NCBI RefSeq assembly: GCF_019669085.1
Contig: NZ_AP024401.1
Span: 850,769-914,768, forward strand
Reading direction: 5' to 3'
From: Borrelia sp. HM
GTDB taxonomy: Bacteria; Spirochaetota; Spirochaetia; Borreliales; Borreliaceae
Length of the DNA: 64,000 bases
Under the pieces are notes generated by a model that saw nothing but the letters and a program-made list of their open reading frames with translations, was not told the origin of the DNA and made no database searches. Of the stretch, positions 1 to 10,094 are shown in pieces (position 1 is the stretch's first letter; each line of letters starts with the position of its first letter). The position numbers and the translations under genes are program-made.

Positions 1-937
1 TTATGGGCTTAATGATAAAGTTAGAGTTCTTGTTTATAGTATAAATAAGGGTAAAAATGGAGTAGAAGTGATTCTGTCAAGAACTCATCCTAAATTCATT
101 GAAGAACTTCTAACTCTTGAAATTCCTGAAATTGAAGAGGGTATTATTAAGATTCATAAAATAGTAAGAGATCCCGGTTATAGGACTAAAGTTGCTGTTT
201 ATTCTGAGAAAGATGAGATTGATCCTGTAGGTCCTTGTATTGGGCAAAAAGGTGTTAGGATCCAGTCAATTGTTAAGGAACTTGAAGGAGAAAAAATAGA
301 TATTATTCCTTATTCTAAAGACATTAAAGAGTTTATTAAAGATGTTCTAACTCCTGCCAAAATAGATCATGTGTATATTGTTGATGAAGATTTGCATAAG
401 GCTTTAGTAGTTGTTAGTGATGATCAACTTTCTCTTGCAATAGGTAAAATGGGGCAGAATGTTAGACTTGCAAATAGGCTTCTTGATTGGGCAATTGATG
501 TTAAAACTAATAGCCAGTTTGCGGAAATGAAAGCAAGTGGCGAATTTAAACAAGAAACATTTGAAATGTTTGACAAAATTATGGACAATGTTCAGGAAGA
601 TGAATTTGAAGAAATAAATAAAATTAGCGATCTTAAAATTCTTGATAATGAGATTGTTGATAAGTTAATTGAATCAGGTTTTGATGATATTGATAATTTT
701 TTAGATGCTAGTGAAGAAAAACTTTTTGAGCTAGGAATAAGTTATGATAAGCAAGAAGAAATAAATAAGATCTTGAAAGAAGGTATGGTAATAATTTCTA
801 ATGATGATGGGTCTATTGAAGGAGTTAAAGAAGAAGAAGAATTGCTTTGTCCTGAGTGTGGAGCTGTTATTAATGAAAATATGACTTTTTGTCCAGGTTG
901 TAAGATAGGACTTAGCTTTGAATTTGAAGAGGAGTAG
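1..937 (+). CDS. nusA: Transcription termination/antitermination factor NusA (5' end missing)
   Basis: The reading frame is open from base 2 to the TAG at 935-937, so the N-terminus lies outside the window. NusA binds RNA polymerase and nascent RNA and modulates pausing, termination and antitermination. The visible part begins in the S1/KH1 region (SRTHPKFIEELLTLEIPEIEEG), followed by KH motifs (IGQKGVRIQSI and LAIGKMGQNVRLA) and a helical acidic region. The last ~30 residues carry C-P-E-C ... C-P-G-C (codons from 848), a four-cysteine zinc-ribbon-like tail not part of classical NusA. It lies directly upstream of infB, the usual nusA-infB operon order. A GTG at 68 is only an internal codon, not the start. 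Identity is secure; the role of the Cys tail is unknown. Confidence 0.97.
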   Translation, partial: YGLNDKVRVLVYSINKGKNGVEVILSRTHPKFIEELLTLEIPEIEEGIIKIHKIVRDPGYRTKVAVYSEKDEIDPVGPCIGQKGVRIQSIVKELEGEKIDIIPYSKDIKEFIKDVLTPAKIDHVYIVDEDLHKALVVVSDDQLSLAIGKMGQNVRLANRLLDWAIDVKTNSQFAEMKASGEFKQETFEMFDKIMDNVQEDEFEEINKISDLKILDNEIVDKLIESGFDDIDNFLDASEEKLFELGISYDKQEEINKILKEGMVIISNDDGSIEGVKEEEELLCPECGAVINENMTFCPGCKIGLSFEFEEE

Positions 938-941
938 TAGT

Positions 942-3392
942 TTGTCGAAAAATATTGATGATGATCGCAATGAGGATGAAAGAAAAATTAAAGTTGTTAA
1001 GTTGCGCAAAAAAATAGTAAAGGTTGTAGCCCATACTGATAGAAATTTAAATAAGTTCAAAAAAGATTCTTTTGAGCCATCAAACTCACTTGGTAATCAA
1101 GGATTTAATAGAGGACATTCTTATGGTAATAGGGATAGAGGAGGTGCAAGGCCTTCTTATGCGGATAAAAGTGGGGCAGGTAGTCATTCACAAGGTCATA
1201 ATAGAGGGCCTTTTAATAAAACCAGTTCCAACAATAGTACTAATACTTATATTAAAGATAATAGAGGACATTCTTATGGCAATAGAGATAGGGGAGGTGC
1301 AAGGCCTTCTTATGCGGATAAAAGTGGGGTAGGTAGTCATTCACAAGGTCATAATAGAGGGCCTTTTAATAAAACCAATTCCAACAATAGTAGTGTTGCT
1401 ACTGGTCAAACATTTAGACGAGTGATAAGAACTAAAGTTGTCTCTAATGTTGCATTGTCGCCTGCTGATTCTGATAGTAAGGGGCTTAATAGAAAGCTTG
1501 GTGAAAAGAAAAAGCAACAACAGGAAAGTCAGAAAGGTTACAAGAGGAAAAAGGAAGAAATTGAGAGCAAAACAATAGAACAAAAAGTTTTTGAGCAACT
1601 TCAAAAAAAGAAAAAAGACAATCTTGCAAATCCGATTCCTAAATCAATTGATATAATGGGAACTATTACTGTTGCTGAACTTGCAAGAAAAATGAATTTA
1701 AAGTCTTCAGATTTAATTGCCAAATTAATGACTTTAGGAGTGATGGCAACTATTAACGAGAAGATTGATTCTGATACTGCTACTATTTTAGTTGAAGAAT
1801 ATGGTTCTAAAGTAAATGTTGTTTCAATATATGATGAAACGGTTATAGAACTAGAAAAAGATAATGAGAGTGATAGGGTTGCAAAACCCCCTATTATTAC
1901 AATAATGGGACATGTAGATCATGGAAAAACTAGGCTTTTGTCGGTATTACAAAATATTGATATAAATCAAACAGAATATGGAGGAATTACTCAACATATT
2001 GGTGCTTATACTATTAATTATAATAACCATGAAATAACATTTTTAGACACGCCAGGGCATGAAGCTTTTACAATGATGAGAAGTAGAGGAGCACAAGTTA
2101 CAGATATTGTTGTTCTTGTTGTTTCTGCTGTGGATGGAGTGATGCCACAGACTATTGAGGCTATTAATCATGCTAAGGATGCTAAAGTTCCAATTATTGT
2201 TGCAATAAATAAGATTGATCTACCAGATTCAAATTTGGACAGAGTTAAGCATCAGCTTTCAGAATATGATTTGGTTCCTGAAGATTGGGGAGGAACTACA
2301 ATTTTTGTTGCAATTTCAGCTCTTAAAAATATTGGTATTACAGAACTTCTTGATATGATTATTTTGCAGGCTGAAGTAATGTCATTAAAGGCTAATCCAG
2401 CCAAAAGGGCTATTGGTAGAATTCTTGATGCTAAAATTGATTTAGGTAGAGGAATAGTTTGTTCTGTTATAATTGAGGATGGGACGCTTTCTGTTGGGGA
2501 TTCTTTTGTTGGAGGAGTCTATCATGGTAAGGTTAGGGCTTTAGTTAATGAGCGAGGAATATCTGTTAAGAGTGTTGGTCCTGCAAAAGCTATTAGTGTT
2601 TTGGGCTTTTCATCAGTTCCTCAGGCTGGTGATCCATTTCAGGTTACAAAAACAGAGAAAGAAGCTAAGTTTATTAGTTCTAAAAGGCAAGATTTTAAAA
2701 AATATGAAGATGCTAAAAATGTTAAAAAAGTTACCGTGTCAAATCTTTATGATTCAATTAAAGATGGGGGATTAAAGGAACTTAAGATAATTTTAAAAGC
2801 AGATGTTCAAGGTTCTGTTGAGGCTTTAAGGTATTCACTTGAAAAATTAACAAATAATGAGGTTAGGGTTAAAGTTATTCATTCATCAGTAGGGGCAATA
2901 ACAGAAACTGATATTAGTTTTGCTGCGGCAAGTGAAGCAACTATTATTGGTTTTCATGTGCGACCTACAGCAAAAGCACAATTATTAGCTGATCAAGAAA
3001 AGGTAGAAGTTAAAAAATATAATATCATTTATGATGCAATTAATAGTATTAAATCAATTTTAGAGGGTATGTTAGAACCAGATATCGAGCAGCAATTTAT
3101 TGGATTTGCTGAAGTTCGTGCTGTGATTAGCATTCCTAAGGGTGGAGTAGTGGCTGGATGTTATGTTTCTCAAGGATGCATAAAAAGGGATGCTATAACT
3201 AATGTGATGAGAGAAGGATTCCAGATTCATTCAGGTAAAATTTCTTCATTAAAGAGATTTAAAGATGATGTTAAGGAAGTTAATGCTCAATATGAATGTG
3301 GAATTATAATTGATAATTATTCTGATATTAAAGAGGGAGATATCATTGAGGCATTTGAGATTAAGAAAGTCAAAAGACGATTTAACTCTTAA
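942..3392 (+). CDS. infB: Translation initiation factor IF-2
   Basis: IF-2 is the GTPase that brings initiator tRNA to the 30S subunit and promotes subunit joining. I place the start at TTG 942: it has GAGGAG at 929-934 with a 7-nt spacer and follows the nusA stop. The longer frame from ATG 918 would begin inside nusA without such a site. In this numbering (816 aa) the N-terminal ~230 residues are basic, low-complexity and contain a 51-residue tandem repeat. An IF2_N segment ([20 protein letters not shown]) follows, then the G domain: G1 GHVDHGKT at about 323-330, DTPGHEAF at about 369, NKID at about 423, and the later IF2 domains. The residue after GKT is Arg (GKTRLL) where most families have Thr. 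It is the second gene of the nusA-infB-rbfA-truB operon. Confidence 0.97.
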   Translation: MSKNIDDDRNEDERKIKVVKLRKKIVKVVAHTDRNLNKFKKDSFEPSNSLGNQGFNRGHSYGNRDRGGARPSYADKSGAGSHSQGHNRGPFNKTSSNNSTNTYIKDNRGHSYGNRDRGGARPSYADKSGVGSHSQGHNRGPFNKTNSNNSSVATGQTFRRVIRTKVVSNVALSPADSDSKGLNRKLGEKKKQQQESQKGYKRKKEEIESKTIEQKVFEQLQKKKKDNLANPIPKSIDIMGTITVAELARKMNLKSSDLIAKLMTLGVMATINEKIDSDTATILVEEYGSKVNVVSIYDETVIELEKDNESDRVAKPPIITIMGHVDHGKTRLLSVLQNIDINQTEYGGITQHIGAYTINYNNHEITFLDTPGHEAFTMMRSRGAQVTDIVVLVVSAVDGVMPQTIEAINHAKDAKVPIIVAINKIDLPDSNLDRVKHQLSEYDLVPEDWGGTTIFVAISALKNIGITELLDMIILQAEVMSLKANPAKRAIGRILDAKIDLGRGIVCSVIIEDGTLSVGDSFVGGVYHGKVRALVNERGISVKSVGPAKAISVLGFSSVPQAGDPFQVTKTEKEAKFISSKRQDFKKYEDAKNVKKVTVSNLYDSIKDGGLKELKIILKADVQGSVEALRYSLEKLTNNEVRVKVIHSSVGAITETDISFAAASEATIIGFHVRPTAKAQLLADQEKVEVKKYNIIYDAINSIKSILEGMLEPDIEQQFIGFAEVRAVISIPKGGVVAGCYVSQGCIKRDAITNVMREGFQIHSGKISSLKRFKDDVKEVNAQYECGIIIDNYSDIKEGDIIEAFEIKKVKRRFNS
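1110..1391 (+). repeat. 153-bp in-frame tandem duplication in the infB N-terminal region
   Basis: Two adjacent near-identical units begin at AGA 1110 and AGA 1263. The period is 153 bp (51 codons), so the frame is kept. Each unit encodes [20 protein letters not shown] and continues to NKT-SNNS; the copies differ at a few positions, e.g. GAG versus GVG in the SG-GSH stretch. The second copy loses similarity after about 1391. The unit is Gly/Arg/Ser/Asn-rich and lies in the linker before the conserved IF-2 core. Confidence 0.9.
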
Positions 3393-3416
3393 GCATTTGC
3401 TTTATTGTTTTTATTT

Positions 3417-3773
3417 ATGGAAAGAGAAATAAGAAAATCAAAACTTGAAAGTTTATTAGTTCAAGAGATTGGTAATTTGATAGTAACAAAAGGAATTAAA
3501 GATCCTAGGGTACATGAATTTTTAACTGTTGCAAGAGTGGAAGTTTCAAAAGATTTAATAAATGCTAAAGTATTTATTTGTTCTATTAAAGAAGGTGCAT
3601 CTCTTGATAATGCTATTAAAGCATTAAATAATGCTAAAGGATTCATTCAAAGAGAGATTGTTAAACGTATTAGGGTTAGGAATACTCCAAAATTGAATTT
3701 TTTAAGAGATGATACTATTTCTAAGGCCTTTTATGTTAATAAAGTAATTGAAAATTTAGGTTTTGGTGGTTAA
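3417..3773 (+). CDS. rbfA: Ribosome-binding factor A
   Basis: RbfA is a small KH-fold protein that binds the 30S subunit and assists late 16S rRNA maturation. The 118-aa product shows the family pattern: [20 protein letters not shown] near the N-terminus, a central [24 protein letters not shown] segment, and the C-terminal [17 protein letters not shown] strand before the end. I chose ATG 3417 (MEREIRKSK). A TTG at 3405 would add only MFLF, and neither start has a clear Shine-Dalgarno site, so the start is uncertain by four codons. It lies between infB and truB, the canonical order. Confidence 0.93.
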   Translation: MEREIRKSKLESLLVQEIGNLIVTKGIKDPRVHEFLTVARVEVSKDLINAKVFICSIKEGASLDNAIKALNNAKGFIQREIVKRIRVRNTPKLNFLRDDTISKAFYVNKVIENLGFGG

Positions 3774-3788
3774 TAACAATAGAGTGTG

Positions 3789-4634
3789 ATGGATGGAATT
3801 GTTTTATTAAATAAGAAAGCTGGCATAACGTCTTGTAGCACGCTGTTACCTTTAAAAAAATATTTCTCTACAAGTCGAGTTGGACATACTGGGACTCTTG
3901 ATAAATTTGCAAGTGGTCTTTTAGTTGTTCTTGTTGGTAAATATACTAAACTTTCAAGTTATATTACATTTTTAGATAAAGAGTATGTATCAGAATTTGA
4001 ATTTGGAATTGAAACTGATACTCTTGATCCTAATGGTAGAGTATTAAATACAACAGATTATGTTCCAAGTTTAGAAGAATTAAATCGTGGAATTAAATCT
4101 TTTTTAGGGGAAATTTATCAAATTCCTCCTAAATTTTCTGCAGTGCATTTTGAGGGAAAAAGAGCTTATAAGTTGGCTCTTGGTAGAGAATCTTTTGAAC
4201 TTAAACCTCGAAAGATTAAAATATATGATATTGAAATCCTAAACTATAATATTGATTTTCGTATTTTGAAATTAAGAATAAAATGTTCTAAAGGAACATA
4301 TATTAGAAGTATAGCAAGAGATTTGGCACTTTCTTTAGGATCTTTTGCTTATGTGAAGAGTCTTGAGAGAATTAGAGTTGGAGATTTTAAATTGGATAGT
4401 GCTTGCTTTTGTGAGGATTGTAATGTAAATTCTTTAATCAGTTTAGAATCTTTAGGATTTTTTGAAAAAATTTATGTTAATAATAATATGATTAAGGTTA
4501 TTCAAAATGGTATTTATATAAATATTCTTATTAATGTTGGTGAATTTAAGCTTTTTAAGTCTAGAGATGAAGAGATGTTAGCATTAATTTATGGCATTGG
4601 TTTTAATAAATACAAATATATTATTATTTTTTGA
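3789..4634 (+). CDS. truB: tRNA pseudouridine(55) synthase TruB
   Basis: TruB converts U55 in the T-loop of tRNAs to pseudouridine. The N-terminus has MDGIVLLNKKAGITS and the family motif RVGHTGTLDKFASGLLVVL. The Asp of GTLD (residue 38) is the expected catalytic nucleophile, and FASG replaces the commoner ATGLL-type wording. Later motifs YEFEFGIETDTLDPNG-like and CSKGTYIRSIARDLA are present, and the ~281-aa length is normal. The frame can also start at GTG 3786, one codon earlier. It follows rbfA with a 15-nt gap and ends before an AT-rich palindrome. Confidence 0.95.
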   Translation: MDGIVLLNKKAGITSCSTLLPLKKYFSTSRVGHTGTLDKFASGLLVVLVGKYTKLSSYITFLDKEYVSEFEFGIETDTLDPNGRVLNTTDYVPSLEELNRGIKSFLGEIYQIPPKFSAVHFEGKRAYKLALGRESFELKPRKIKIYDIEILNYNIDFRILKLRIKCSKGTYIRSIARDLALSLGSFAYVKSLERIRVGDFKLDSACFCEDCNVNSLISLESLGFFEKIYVNNNMIKVIQNGIYINILINVGEFKLFKSRDEEMLALIYGIGFNKYKYIIIF

Positions 4635-4694
4635 TAATTAATATTAATTTTGCAACAAGGCAATAAAATAGGAAATTGGGCTATAAGGAAGTAT

Positions 4695-4735
4695 TTAAAT
4701 AAATTAATCAATTAATAATTGATTAATTTATTTAA
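4695..4735. repeat. Perfect 41-bp AT-rich palindrome between truB and rpsO
   Basis: The sequence is a perfect inverted repeat centred on base 4715, with 20 nt on each side. As RNA the centre must open, leaving a long A-U hairpin. It follows the truB stop by about 60 nt and precedes the probable rpsO promoter. No clear T-run follows on the + strand, so it is not a textbook intrinsic terminator. It could be a weak terminator, an RNA processing site or a protein-binding site. Confidence 0.7.
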
Positions 4736-4776
4736 TTGGTAGTTTGTATAACTTGGAAAAAGTCTTTGGTTTATTT

Positions 4777-4805
4777 TTGTTATTTGAATGAAAAAATATT
4801 ATAAT
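4777..4805 (+). promoter_or_regulatory. Probable sigma-70 promoter for rpsO-pnp
   Basis: TTGTTA at 4777-4782 and a perfect TATAAT at 4800-4805 are separated by 17 nt. They lie about 75 bp upstream of the rpsO start in a non-coding gap after the palindrome. The call rests on consensus match and position only. Confidence 0.6.
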
Positions 4806-4879
4806 TTACTGTGAAGATTTAATTATAGCAAAATGGTTTTTTTTAGGCTTTGCTATGATGGTATATGGAGTCGTATTTT

Positions 4880-5146
4880 ATGGTTAATAAAGAACAAAAA
4901 CAAAAAATAATTACAGAATTTGGAAAAAATCCGAATGATACAGGTTCGGTTGAAGTTCAAATAGCATTGATTACAGGTAGAATAAAGTATTTAACAGAGC
5001 ATTTGAAGAATAATAAAAAAGATCATAGTTCTAAGAGGGGTTTATTGAAGTTGGTTGGACAGAGAAGAAGCCTTTTAAGATATTATCAGAGAAAAAATTT
5101 GGAAGCTTATAGAACCTTGATAGCTAAACTTGGACTTAGAAAGTAA
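4880..5146 (+). CDS. rpsO: 30S ribosomal protein uS15
   Basis: S15 binds 16S rRNA in the central domain and nucleates platform assembly. The 88-aa product has the standard family layout: [35 protein letters not shown], then [19 protein letters not shown] and [11 protein letters not shown] use ATG 4880 rather than ATG 4865, because GGAG at 4867-4870 sits 9 nt before 4880 and MVNKEQ is the family N-terminus. It is followed 13 nt later by pnp, the common rpsO-pnp pair. Confidence 0.97.
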   Translation: MVNKEQKQKIITEFGKNPNDTGSVEVQIALITGRIKYLTEHLKNNKKDHSSKRGLLKLVGQRRSLLRYYQRKNLEAYRTLIAKLGLRK

Positions 5147-5159
5147 TAAGGGGTTAATT

Positions 5160-7316
5160 TTGAAAAAAGTTTTAAAGTTGAAAATAGGAAGGGAAGACTT
5201 GATTTTAGAGACGGGTTTATTGGCCAAACAAGCAAATGGCGCAGTTCTTGCTACTTATGGTGGTTCTACTGTTCTTGCTACGGTTTGTTGTTCAGATTTA
5301 GTTCGTGAAGATTTAGATTTTGTCCCTTTATCAGTTGAATATAATGAGAAGTATTATGCTGCTGGGAAAATTCCTGGAGGGTTTATTAAGAGAGAAGGTA
5401 AACCAAAAGATAAAGAAGTACTTGTTTCTAGGTTAATAGATAGACCCATGAGACCCCTTTTTGATAAGAGATTTGGTAGGGAAATTCAGGTTGTGCCTAC
5501 TACTTTATCTACGGATCAGATGAATCCTCCTGATATTGTTGGGATGAATGCTGCTTTTGCATCAGTTTTTTTATCAGATATACCTTTTAATGGTCCAATT
5601 GCGGCTGTTAGAATAGCTTACTTAAATAATGAATTTATAGTAAATCCTTCTTTTAGTGAAATTGAAGATTCTATGCTTGATATTGTTGTTGCTGGGAGTT
5701 TGGACGGGATTACAATGGTTGAAGGTGGTGCTAATGAAGTTAGCGAAGAAATTTTACTGTCCGCTATAGATCAAGCTTATGAATATATTAAACAAATTTG
5801 TAATCTCCAAAAGGAATTTATGTCTATAATGCAGAATAAAGAAAAATTACCACTTGCTTATGAGGAAAGAGTATTTGAATTTAAGGATGAACTTAAGAGT
5901 TTAATTTATTCTGAACTTAGAGATGCTTGCTTTGTTAAGGGTAAGCTTAATCGAGATCGAGCTATAAAGTTAGTTAAAACTAAGGCCTATGAACATTTTT
6001 CTTCTCTCAATCAAGTAAATGAAGAGAATGAGTTTCTTTTTTATAAGGCTTTTGATGGATTTGAGCAAGAAATTGTTAGAAAATCAATACTTGAAGATAA
6101 TCTTAGAACTGATGGACGTACTCCTACACAAATAAGAAATATTGTTGCTGAAATTGATCTCTTAAAGCGAACCCATGGTTCTGCTCTTTTTACAAGAGGT
6201 GAAACTCAAGCATTAGCTGTAACTACTTTGGGTACAAGCATTGATGAACAGATAATGGATGATATTGATGGCGATAAGCGTCTTAATTTTATGCTTCATT
6301 ATAATTTTCCTCCATTTTCTGTTGGAGAGACAGGTAGGCTGATGACTGGAAGACGTGAAATTGGACATGGGCATTTGGCTCAGAGGTCTTTAGAAGCTAT
6401 GTTACCTAAAAAAGATAATTTCCCATATACTATTAGGGTAGTATCTGAAGTTTTAGAGTCCAATGGTTCATCTTCCATGGCCACAGTATGTTCTGGGAGT
6501 ATGTCTTTAATGGCAGCGGGGGTTCCTGTTAAGGAGCAAGTTGCAGGAATAGCAATGGGACTTGTTAGTGAGGGTGATAAGTATGTTGTTTTAAGTGATA
6601 TTCTTGGAGAAGAGGATCATTTAGGGGATATGGACTTTAAGGTAGCAGGAACTAAGAATGGAATTACTGGTTTTCAGATGGATATTAAGATTTCAAATGT
6701 TACAAGGCATTTAATGAAGGAAGCTCTTGAACAGGCACGAATTGGGAGAATGCATATTCTCTCTATTATGGATTCTGTAATTTCAAGATCAAGGTATGAT
6801 ATATCTGTTAATGCTCCAAAAATTATTCAATTACAAATTGATATTGATAAAATTTCGCTTGTTATTGGCTCTACTGGTAAAACAGTTAAAGCAATTACAG
6901 ATGAATTTGAAGTTAGAGTGCAAATTGAGCAAGATGGAAGAATTAATCTTTTTGGAACTGATAGCTTAAAAATGCAAAAAGCTAAAGAAAGGATAGAGAG
7001 TATTGTTAGAGAACCTAAGGTTGGTGAAATTTATGAAGGAATTGTTAAAAAGATTAACAGTTTTGGAGCTTTCGTTGAGCTTACTCCTATAAAAGAAGGA
7101 TTTTTGAGTAATCGAGCAAAATTAAAAGATGATAGATACAGTGATGTTAGAAATTCTAGGTATGGCAATAATAGATATTCTAGATATGGTAGTAGAGATA
7201 ATAAAACTACATTTGGTATTCGTCCTCCAAGATTAGAAGAAGGACAAAAAATAAAGGTTAGAATATCTGATATCGATAAGTTTGGTAAGATTGAGCTTGA
7301 ATTTGTTAGAGATTAA
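5160..7316 (+). CDS. pnp: Polyribonucleotide nucleotidyltransferase (PNPase)
   Basis: PNPase degrades RNA 3'-to-5' by phosphorolysis and can add heteropolymeric tails. I place the start at TTG 5160, which follows AAGGGG (5148-5153) by 6 nt; the longer frame would begin inside rpsO. The 718-aa protein has two RNase PH cores ([20 protein letters not shown] and [19 protein letters not shown] motifs; [22 protein letters not shown]), a KH domain near residue 560 ([13 protein letters not shown]) and a C-terminal S1 domain from about 620. The S1 domain is interrupted at about 657-694 by an Arg/Tyr/Ser-rich insert ([19 protein letters not shown]). Confidence 0.97.
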   Translation: MKKVLKLKIGREDLILETGLLAKQANGAVLATYGGSTVLATVCCSDLVREDLDFVPLSVEYNEKYYAAGKIPGGFIKREGKPKDKEVLVSRLIDRPMRPLFDKRFGREIQVVPTTLSTDQMNPPDIVGMNAAFASVFLSDIPFNGPIAAVRIAYLNNEFIVNPSFSEIEDSMLDIVVAGSLDGITMVEGGANEVSEEILLSAIDQAYEYIKQICNLQKEFMSIMQNKEKLPLAYEERVFEFKDELKSLIYSELRDACFVKGKLNRDRAIKLVKTKAYEHFSSLNQVNEENEFLFYKAFDGFEQEIVRKSILEDNLRTDGRTPTQIRNIVAEIDLLKRTHGSALFTRGETQALAVTTLGTSIDEQIMDDIDGDKRLNFMLHYNFPPFSVGETGRLMTGRREIGHGHLAQRSLEAMLPKKDNFPYTIRVVSEVLESNGSSSMATVCSGSMSLMAAGVPVKEQVAGIAMGLVSEGDKYVVLSDILGEEDHLGDMDFKVAGTKNGITGFQMDIKISNVTRHLMKEALEQARIGRMHILSIMDSVISRSRYDISVNAPKIIQLQIDIDKISLVIGSTGKTVKAITDEFEVRVQIEQDGRINLFGTDSLKMQKAKERIESIVREPKVGEIYEGIVKKINSFGAFVELTPIKEGFLSNRAKLKDDRYSDVRNSRYGNNRYSRYGSRDNKTTFGIRPPRLEEGQKIKVRISDIDKFGKIELEFVRD

Positions 7317-7327
7317 TAATTGATATT

Positions 7328-8830
7328 ATGAATTTAATTGAACTTTTAAATAGCATTGTAAAAAATAGGTTTATTTGTTCAAGCTTATTTTTATTAATTT
7401 CATGTTTGACTAATCAAGATACTAATTTACATTTTAATTTGATTGATGATATTGATAGAACAAATGTTGATGATCTAGATGTAAACAAAAGGAGTTATTT
7501 ATCGGGGCTTCAAGATAACGAGTTCTTTTTTTTAAGTGATGCTTTTTTAAAAGAAAATAATTCTTATTTTAAAATGGCTAGAGAGAGTTATGCTCAGAAA
7601 AATATTGGTATGACTAGTTACTATTTAAATAAAATAGTAAGCGATGATAAAAATTATGATAAAGAATTAGTTGCAAAGGCGAATTTATTTTTTGGTTATG
7701 TGAATTATAGTGTTGGTGCTTATGATCTCTCTGAATATAATTTCGATAATTTTTTAAAATATTATAAATATTCTCATGCTAGTCTTCGGGTTGCTGAATT
7801 AAAATATTTTATTAAAGATAAGATTGGTGCTATATCTGCATTAAGTTGTGTTGATAGATTGTCTCTTGAATCAGACTATGATTTAGGAATTTATTATTTC
7901 TTAAATAATAAGTTTGGGATCAATTATTTAAATTTAAAGACATTAGGATTTTTGGATAATAGTATTTTTGATATGTTTATTTCTGGAAATAATATTTTTA
8001 TTTCTAATATATTTGGTGGTCTTTTAAGATATAACATTGAGACTAATGAATATAAAGTTTATATTAAAGACAAAAAAAGTATCGTTTTAAATGGTCTTAA
8101 GGGTTTTGCAGAGCATAATAATGTTATATATATTGGTGGAAATGATGCTCTTTATTATATTGATAATTTTCAAGGTTTAGTTAAGAAAGTTAAAATACCT
8201 TTAAATGTGAATTTAAATAGTGTGCAAGTTTTGATAAGTGCTAAGAATGGAATTTTTATTGGTACTCTAGATTCTGGACTATGGTTTTATTCTGATATGG
8301 GTGAATGGACTTATATTAAACTTGGTTCTAAGAAAATTTCATCACTTTATTTAGATGAACATAAAAATTTATTGTTAGTCGGGACAATGGATAAAAGTAT
8401 TTATAGTGTTGCTATAACTGATTTTAATGATGTTAAACATTTAAATTTTTTTAGCAAGTTAGATAGTGAGAGAAATATTAATTTTATAAAAGAACATAAT
8501 AGTGATTATTATGTTGGGACTTATGGCGGTGGTCTTTTTAGGTTAAATTTAGACAATGATACATATGTAAAGTGTATTGTTAATAATGATCCTAGTATTG
8601 GGTATTTTCTAGATATGGAGATTAGAGATAATAAATTGTTATTTGCAACTTTTGAGCATGGTTTATTAATTTACGATACAGTAAATAATAGTTGGGATTA
8701 TTTAGGCCCTCGTGATGGACTTCTTAGTTTAAATTTAATCAAAGTTTTAAATTTTAAGGATTATGTTTTGATTGGGACTTTAAATAATGGTTTGGTTTTT
8801 GTAAATGAAATTATTAAAAAACAATTATGA
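7328..8830 (+). CDS. Predicted lipoprotein with TPR-like and beta-propeller-like regions
   Basis: The N-terminus has a short basic/hydrophobic segment ending in LLISC, with Cys at residue 26 as a lipoprotein modification site. Residues ~60-200 look helical and TPR-like (SYAQKNIGMTSYYLNKIV, ANLFFGYVNYSVGAYDLSEYN). The C-terminal ~300 residues contain repeated short blades of the type NNIFISNIFGGLLRYNIET, GIFIGTLDSGLWFYS, DYYVGTYGGGLFRLN and VLIGTLNNGLVFV, which resemble sensor-type or quinoprotein-like propellers. No catalytic motif was recognised. It overlaps the LptF-type gene by 26 nt, so the two are probably co-translated and may act together at the envelope. Function unknown. Confidence 0.8.
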   Translation: MNLIELLNSIVKNRFICSSLFLLISCLTNQDTNLHFNLIDDIDRTNVDDLDVNKRSYLSGLQDNEFFFLSDAFLKENNSYFKMARESYAQKNIGMTSYYLNKIVSDDKNYDKELVAKANLFFGYVNYSVGAYDLSEYNFDNFLKYYKYSHASLRVAELKYFIKDKIGAISALSCVDRLSLESDYDLGIYYFLNNKFGINYLNLKTLGFLDNSIFDMFISGNNIFISNIFGGLLRYNIETNEYKVYIKDKKSIVLNGLKGFAEHNNVIYIGGNDALYYIDNFQGLVKKVKIPLNVNLNSVQVLISAKNGIFIGTLDSGLWFYSDMGEWTYIKLGSKKISSLYLDEHKNLLLVGTMDKSIYSVAITDFNDVKHLNFFSKLDSERNINFIKEHNSDYYVGTYGGGLFRLNLDNDTYVKCIVNNDPSIGYFLDMEIRDNKLLFATFEHGLLIYDTVNNSWDYLGPRDGLLSLNLIKVLNFKDYVLIGTLNNGLVFVNEIIKKQL

Positions 8831-10094
8831 AGTTTATATAGTTCTTGAATTTTGTAAGTATTTTTTAATTACTTTTTTATTTTTTTTCTTTGTGTTTTTC
8901 GTCAATCAAATACTTTTTTTTATGAGGGTATTGCTTCAAAACTATGTTCCATTTTTCAAAGCTTTTACTTTTGTTATATATTCGCTTCCTATGGTTATTA
9001 ACCTTTCACCTCCATTTGCAGCTTTGCTTTCAGTTGTGCTTACTATTTATAGGTTTAAACTTCATAATGAAATATTAGCTTTTAGATCAATTGGACTATC
9101 TGTTTTTGATTTATTATTGCCATTTTTAAAATTAGGTCTAGTTATTGCATTGATTTCTTTTATTGCAAATGATTTTTTGCTCCCTCTTGGTTCTATTGGT
9201 AGATTGAAAATTTTTAATGAAATAAAAGAAGAAGTGCCCCATTTGATATTAAAACCTTATTCAAGCAAACAGTATGGAGATTTGATATTTGTATCAGGAG
9301 AAAAATCTGATACTGGATATAAAAATGTTACTTTCTTTGATAATACTAGACTTAAAGGTTATGATAGAATATTTATGGCAAAGGAACTTAATATTAAAAA
9401 AGAAAGCTATCAAGTGTATTTCATTTTAAATGACGTTTTATCGATCGCTTTAACAGAAGATCAGAGTGGATTTTATGATTATTTTTATGCTGATCGGATG
9501 AAATATTCAATTGAGCAAGTTACTTTTAGTGATAATTGGTTATTAAGTAGTGTTACTCCATCGCAAATGAGTATAAGAGATGTTATGAAACTTATTGTTA
9601 AACAAAATAATTTAGTCAAAGATTTAAATATCAAAAATAATTTAGAGGAAGACTTTTTGAGTTTAAATCTTACAAATACTTATTTAAATTATTTATATGA
9701 TAAGAACAACTTTTTTAATGAAGATTCTGTTCTTGAAAATTTACATTATTTGTATGAATTAAATTTAAATTATACTCCTTATGAAGATCTAATTATGCAG
9801 AAAAACCATGCTCTTTTTTATCTTGAATTTTATCAAAAAATTAGTTTACCATTGTCTGTTTTATTTTTTATTTTTTTAGCTTTTGGTATGGGTATGTATT
9901 CAAATAAAAAATATTCCATTATTCTTGAACTTGTGATTTCAATTCTTATTTGCGTTTTCTATTGGACGATGTTTATTGGTGGAAAAGTGTATACTGTGCA
10001 GAATGCTGCAAACCCTTTTATTGTAACTGTTTTGCCAAATTTATTGTTAATTTTTATGGGTTTAATACTCTTTTTTAGACTTTTAAAAAAATGA
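8805..10094 (+). CDS. lptF: LptF/LptG (YjgP/YjgQ) family permease
   Basis: This family forms the inner-membrane permease half of the Lpt envelope transport ABC system. The 429-aa protein has hydrophobic segments at the N-terminus (FLITFLFFFFVFFVNQILFF, then two more by residue ~120), a long periplasmic region and a C-terminal cluster of membrane helices (SLPLSVLFFIFLAFGMGMY). The conserved NEILAFRSIGLS stretch between helices is typical of YjgP/YjgQ proteins. It starts inside the preceding gene and ends in an ATGA overlap with the next paralogue. Borrelia is known to lack lipopolysaccharide, so the cargo is presumably not LPS. Assignment as F rather than G is tentative. Confidence 0.85.
   Translation: MKLLKNNYEVYIVLEFCKYFLITFLFFFFVFFVNQILFFMRVLLQNYVPFFKAFTFVIYSLPMVINLSPPFAALLSVVLTIYRFKLHNEILAFRSIGLSVFDLLLPFLKLGLVIALISFIANDFLLPLGSIGRLKIFNEIKEEVPHLILKPYSSKQYGDLIFVSGEKSDTGYKNVTFFDNTRLKGYDRIFMAKELNIKKESYQVYFILNDVLSIALTEDQSGFYDYFYADRMKYSIEQVTFSDNWLLSSVTPSQMSIRDVMKLIVKQNNLVKDLNIKNNLEEDFLSLNLTNTYLNYLYDKNNFFNEDSVLENLHYLYELNLNYTPYEDLIMQKNHALFYLEFYQKISLPLSVLFFIFLAFGMGMYSNKKYSIILELVISILICVFYWTMFIGGKVYTVQNAANPFIVTVLPNLLLIFMGLILFFRLLKK

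Noticed and set aside
731..1060. 109-codon minus-strand frame over the nusA-infB junction
   Set aside because: Antisense to two solid genes, rich in Phe/Leu/Ser as expected of shadow frames.
1072..1332. 86-codon + strand frame with internal repeats
   Set aside because: Its repetition only mirrors the infB 153-bp duplication in another frame.
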